This document shows, one piece after another, positions 6,522 through 8,530 of a stretch of DNA of 8,530 nucleotides. The notes under the pieces were generated by a model. That model made no database searches. It had not been told where the DNA came from and saw only the letters and a program-made list of their open reading frames with translations. How positions within the stretch are numbered: the first letter of the stretch is position 1; every line of letters starts with the position of its first letter. Both the position numbers and the translations under genes were made by a program. The stretch is from Deltaproteobacteria bacterium (GTDB lineage: Bacteria > Desulfobacterota > Binatia > UBA9968). The stretch covers positions 11,942-20,471 of the forward strand of contig VBLN01000032.1 in NCBI GenBank assembly GCA_005878685.1. Reading direction: 5' to 3'.

Positions 6522-7856
6522 GTGAAAATCGATTTTCCAAATTCGGTCCGGAGAGTCTTCGTTGGGACGTTCTTGATTTTCTGGTGTCTGGCGAGCCCAG
6601 CTATTTTGCCGGCTGGTGTTCCAGGAGATATGTCTTCTGGGGATGAGGCTCAAGTCTTTGGCCGATCCGACAGCTCAAACTCCCGTGAACTCCTCCCTCC
6701 TTATCGAGCGCCCTCTCCATTTGAAGGGTTGGAAGGGTTAAGACATGTCACCCTCAGGTCAAAAGCCGGGGATACTCTAACCAGCCTTTTTAGCCAGTTT
6801 GGGTTATCTTACGGGGAAAGGCAGCAATGGCTCCGGTCAGTTCAGAAATATTTCCTAGGGAAGAGCCTCCGCCCCGGAAAAGGGATGCATTTTTACCTTG
6901 GCCAAACCCAATCTCCCCTGACCGGCCTGACTGGCAAAGAGCATCTTCAGGCGTTTGAGATTGAGCTTGACCAGGACTGGAAACTCACTTGGGAAAAAGG
7001 GCCCAAGGGAATCCAATTTCGCAAACGAGAACAGTTTTATGAAGTGGAGCTTAAGAGCGCGGTGAGCACTGTGGAGGGCTCGTCGCTCGATGGCGGACTT
7101 GAGCCTCGTCTCCACCCGGTCCTGGTCTCTCAGTTAGCTGATATCTTCAACTGGGAAGTAGACTTCAATAAAGATATCCACCGAGGCGACACCTTTAAGC
7201 TCCTTTATGAGGAGAGGTCTCGCAAGGGCAAACAGCAGGATCCTTCCATTCGCATTTTAGCGGCAGAGCTGATGAATGCGGGGCAGAAATTTTTTGCCAT
7301 TTATTTTGAAAAGGAAAAGGGGAAGGGAAACTATTATGATTTGCGTGGGAGATCTCTGGCCCGCGCCTTCCTCCGCTTCCCCCTGGAGTTCTCCAGCATC
7401 AGCTCGCAATTTGCCCATTCCCGCTTTAACCCTATTCTCAAAATGGATCTGCCGCACCACGGCGTTGATTTTAGCGCCAAACGGGGCACGCCTGTTCGGG
7501 CGGTCGGTGACGGTAAAATCACGTACGCGGGTTGGAAAAAAGGCGGCTATGGCCGCATAGTAGACATCCAGCACGACTCGATTTATTCCACGCGCTATGC
7601 CCACTTGCAGGGTCTAGCCCGGGGGCTAAAAAGCGGCATGGTGGTCCAAAAGGGGCAGATTATCGGTTACGTCGGCTCTTCCGGGCGAACCACAGGGAAC
7701 CACCTGCATTTCGAGATCTATAAAGATCAGCAGTACGTCGATCCACTGAATATCGAAATCCCTCCGGAAGATACTATCGAACCGTATTTGCAAAGAATCT
7801 TCGAAAACGCCAGGCATCTCTTCCTCGCAGAGCTTGCCGCCACGCCCGCTTCCTAA
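6522..7856 (+). CDS. Exported M23 murein endopeptidase, MepM/Csd3 type
   Basis: The product (444 aa from GTG 6522) should cleave peptide cross-links in peptidoglycan, allowing new material to be inserted or the cell shape to be trimmed. Residues 1 to about 31 look like a signal peptide (basic start, core VFVGTFLIFWCLA). A first domain (about 74-130), with VTLRSKAGDTLTSLFSQFG, resembles the OapA/LysM-like domain of MepM. A second (about 197-290), with LHPVLVSQLADIFNWEVDF and GDTFKLLYEE, matches the Csd3/MepM middle domain. The LytM catalytic domain follows, with zinc ligands H312 and D316 (HHGVD) and H396 (HLHFE), and H361 (YAHL) in the active site. All catalytic residues are present. GTG 6522 is preferred over the in-frame TTG 6489 because it starts right at the signal peptide and has AGAAG about 10 nt upstream. 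The gene appears to have its own promoter and to be monocistronic. Confidence 0.9.
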   Translation: MKIDFPNSVRRVFVGTFLIFWCLASPAILPAGVPGDMSSGDEAQVFGRSDSSNSRELLPPYRAPSPFEGLEGLRHVTLRSKAGDTLTSLFSQFGLSYGERQQWLRSVQKYFLGKSLRPGKGMHFYLGQTQSPLTGLTGKEHLQAFEIELDQDWKLTWEKGPKGIQFRKREQFYEVELKSAVSTVEGSSLDGGLEPRLHPVLVSQLADIFNWEVDFNKDIHRGDTFKLLYEERSRKGKQQDPSIRILAAELMNAGQKFFAIYFEKEKGKGNYYDLRGRSLARAFLRFPLEFSSISSQFAHSRFNPILKMDLPHHGVDFSAKRGTPVRAVGDGKITYAGWKKGGYGRIVDIQHDSIYSTRYAHLQGLARGLKSGMVVQKGQIIGYVGSSGRTTGNHLHFEIYKDQQYVDPLNIEIPPEDTIEPYLQRIFENARHLFLAELAATPAS

Positions 7857-8018
7857 TCCGGCTCAAAAAAGAATTGTATTGCATCCGCTCGCTATTGAGT
7901 AAGGTCGTTCTAAACCTTGTCGGCCGCTTTCAGCTGGACCCGAGTTCATTTCAAAGTCCGATAACTGTGGTCTTTAGCTGGGGCCTTTGGTAAAGTCCTC
8001 GGGCTAATTAAAAATTTT

Positions 8019-8032
8019 GGATCGGGGCTAAT
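8019..8032 (+). promoter_or_regulatory. Shine-Dalgarno-like sequence supporting a CTG start for pgpA
   Basis: GGATCGGGG (8019-8027) is purine-rich and ends 5 nt before CTG 8033. No comparable sequence precedes the other non-standard in-frame candidates (ATC 8021, ATT 8045). It therefore favours CTG 8033, though the match to the anti-Shine-Dalgarno sequence is imperfect. Confidence 0.35.
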
Positions 8033-8494
8033 CTGCGGCGATTTATTTTATTCTTTGCTACCGGTGTTGGCGCGGGTTACGTCCCGTCGTTCCCGGGGAC
8101 CGCCGGGACCCTGGTGGCCGTGCCGCTTTCCTTTGCTTTGAACCGGATGGCTAGAGCTTCGATCGTTCTTTCTCTATTGACTCTCGTGGCCTTCGGCCTG
8201 CTCGCCATTTGGTTCTCTAAGAAGGGCGAGGAGATCCTTCTCGAGAAGGATTCTCCAAAGATCGTCGTCGATGAAATCGCTGGGTTTTTGCTGGCGAACT
8301 TTCTTTCCCCCCTGGCATTCAAGCCGGTAGTCGCGGCTTTTCTTCTGTTTCGGTTTTTCGATATCATGAAGGTTGCTCCCGCGAGCCGGGCGGAGCGGCT
8401 CCCGGGAGGAGTCGGAGTGGTCATGGATGATCTGGTTTCGGGTCTTTATACTTTTTTAACTCTTCGCCTGCTGTTTTTTTTGGGTCTCTTATGA
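8033..8494 (+). CDS. pgpA: Phosphatidylglycerophosphatase A (PgpA)
   Basis: PgpA removes the phosphate from phosphatidylglycerophosphate at the inner membrane, making phosphatidylglycerol. Numbered from CTG 8033 (153 aa), the family motifs are present in order: TGVGAGYVPSFPGTAGTL (10-27), KIVVDEIAG (76-84), FRFFDIMK (106-113) and GGVGVVMDDLVSG (125-137), with D80, E81, D110, D132 and D133 as the likely metal and phosphate-binding acids. Hydrophobic segments lie at about 43-61, 84-105 and 138-152. The frame is open from the TAA at 8009-8011 and contains no ATG, GTG or TTG before GTG 8114. Starting at 8114 would delete the conserved GYVPSFPGT motif, so a rare CTG start at 8033 is proposed. The E. 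coli enzyme is somewhat longer (about 170 aa). The 3' end overlaps the next gene by ATGA, and the pair pgpA-cinA is a common bacterial arrangement. Confidence 0.85.
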   Translation: MRRFILFFATGVGAGYVPSFPGTAGTLVAVPLSFALNRMARASIVLSLLTLVAFGLLAIWFSKKGEEILLEKDSPKIVVDEIAGFLLANFLSPLAFKPVVAAFLLFRFFDIMKVAPASRAERLPGGVGVVMDDLVSGLYTFLTLRLLFFLGLL

Positions 8495-8530
8495 TCGAGA
8501 AGGCAGTGATCTTGAGCACGGGTGACGAGC
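8491..8530 (+). CDS. cinA: CinA-like protein, N-terminal fragment (runs off the window)
   Basis: The ATG at 8491 overlaps the pgpA stop in ATGA, and the frame stays open to the window end, giving MIEKAVILSTGDE. This matches the start of the CinA molybdopterin-binding-like domain, whose members begin with a beta strand running into STG-[TD]-E. CinA proteins combine this domain, in many cases with nicotinamide-nucleotide amidase activity, and the gene often lies after pgpA and near recA. Only 13 codons are visible, so neither the full domain set nor an amidase domain can be checked. Initiation is probably coupled to pgpA termination, as no strong ribosome binding site is seen. Confidence 0.7.
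   Translation, partial: MIEKAVILSTGDE

Noticed and set aside
7257..7604. 115-codon minus-strand frame across the M23 catalytic region.
   Set aside because: It is antisense to conserved catalytic motifs, and its composition mirrors the plus-strand codons.
7857..8032. Possible RNA gene, terminator or small gene between the M23 peptidase and pgpA.
   Set aside because: I found no cloverleaf, no convincing hairpin with a T-tail, no open frame with a domain and no good -35/-10 pair.
8077..8424. 115-codon minus-strand frame opposite pgpA.
   Set aside because: The plus strand carries all PgpA motifs in order; the antisense product is Arg/Thr/Lys-rich with no family resemblance.

Overview
The window looks like a chromosomal segment from a Gram-negative bacterium with moderate to slightly high GC. 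The Gram-negative reading rests on a periplasmic PQQ-type sugar dehydrogenase, a MepM/Csd3-type murein peptidase and PgpA. The mix of genes would fit deltaproteobacterial, Nitrospirota, NC10 or similar lineages, but the sequence alone does not settle the taxon. Every gene lies on the + strand and the genes are tightly packed. I see no mobile element, CRISPR array, tRNA or rRNA.

Positions 1-6406 appear to be one operon. It begins with the last 15 codons of an upstream gene whose tail resembles the C-terminus of a MoxR-family AAA+ ATPase. It continues with a secreted PQQ-dependent aldose/sugar dehydrogenase, a cytoplasmic DUF58 protein, a membrane-anchored BatA-like VWA protein (589 aa), and an 850-aa membrane protein with two VWA domains around a glutamine-amidotransferase-like domain. 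Gaps are 10, 9 and 5 nt, and the last pair overlaps by 4 nt (ATGA). This is the classical MoxR / DUF58 / VWA module with a calcium- and PQQ-dependent enzyme gene set inside it. The layout recalls the mxaRSACKLD cluster, where MoxR, DUF58 (MxaS) and VWA proteins accompany the Ca-PQQ methanol dehydrogenase. The inference is that the module may help mature or regulate the dehydrogenase or another envelope protein.

Positions 6407-6521 hold a probable short terminator built from a 20-bp-period repeat, followed immediately by a perfect TTGACA -35 box. This separates the operon from the next gene, an exported M23 endopeptidase of the MepM/Csd3 type (6522-7856) that would cut peptidoglycan cross-links in the periplasm.

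After 176 nt without a recognisable gene come pgpA (phosphatidylglycerophosphatase A, phosphatidylglycerol synthesis) and the first 13 codons of a cinA-like gene, overlapping by ATGA. The pgpA reading frame has no ATG, GTG or TTG codon upstream of its conserved N-terminal motif, so it probably starts at a CTG. A conventional gene call would truncate it.
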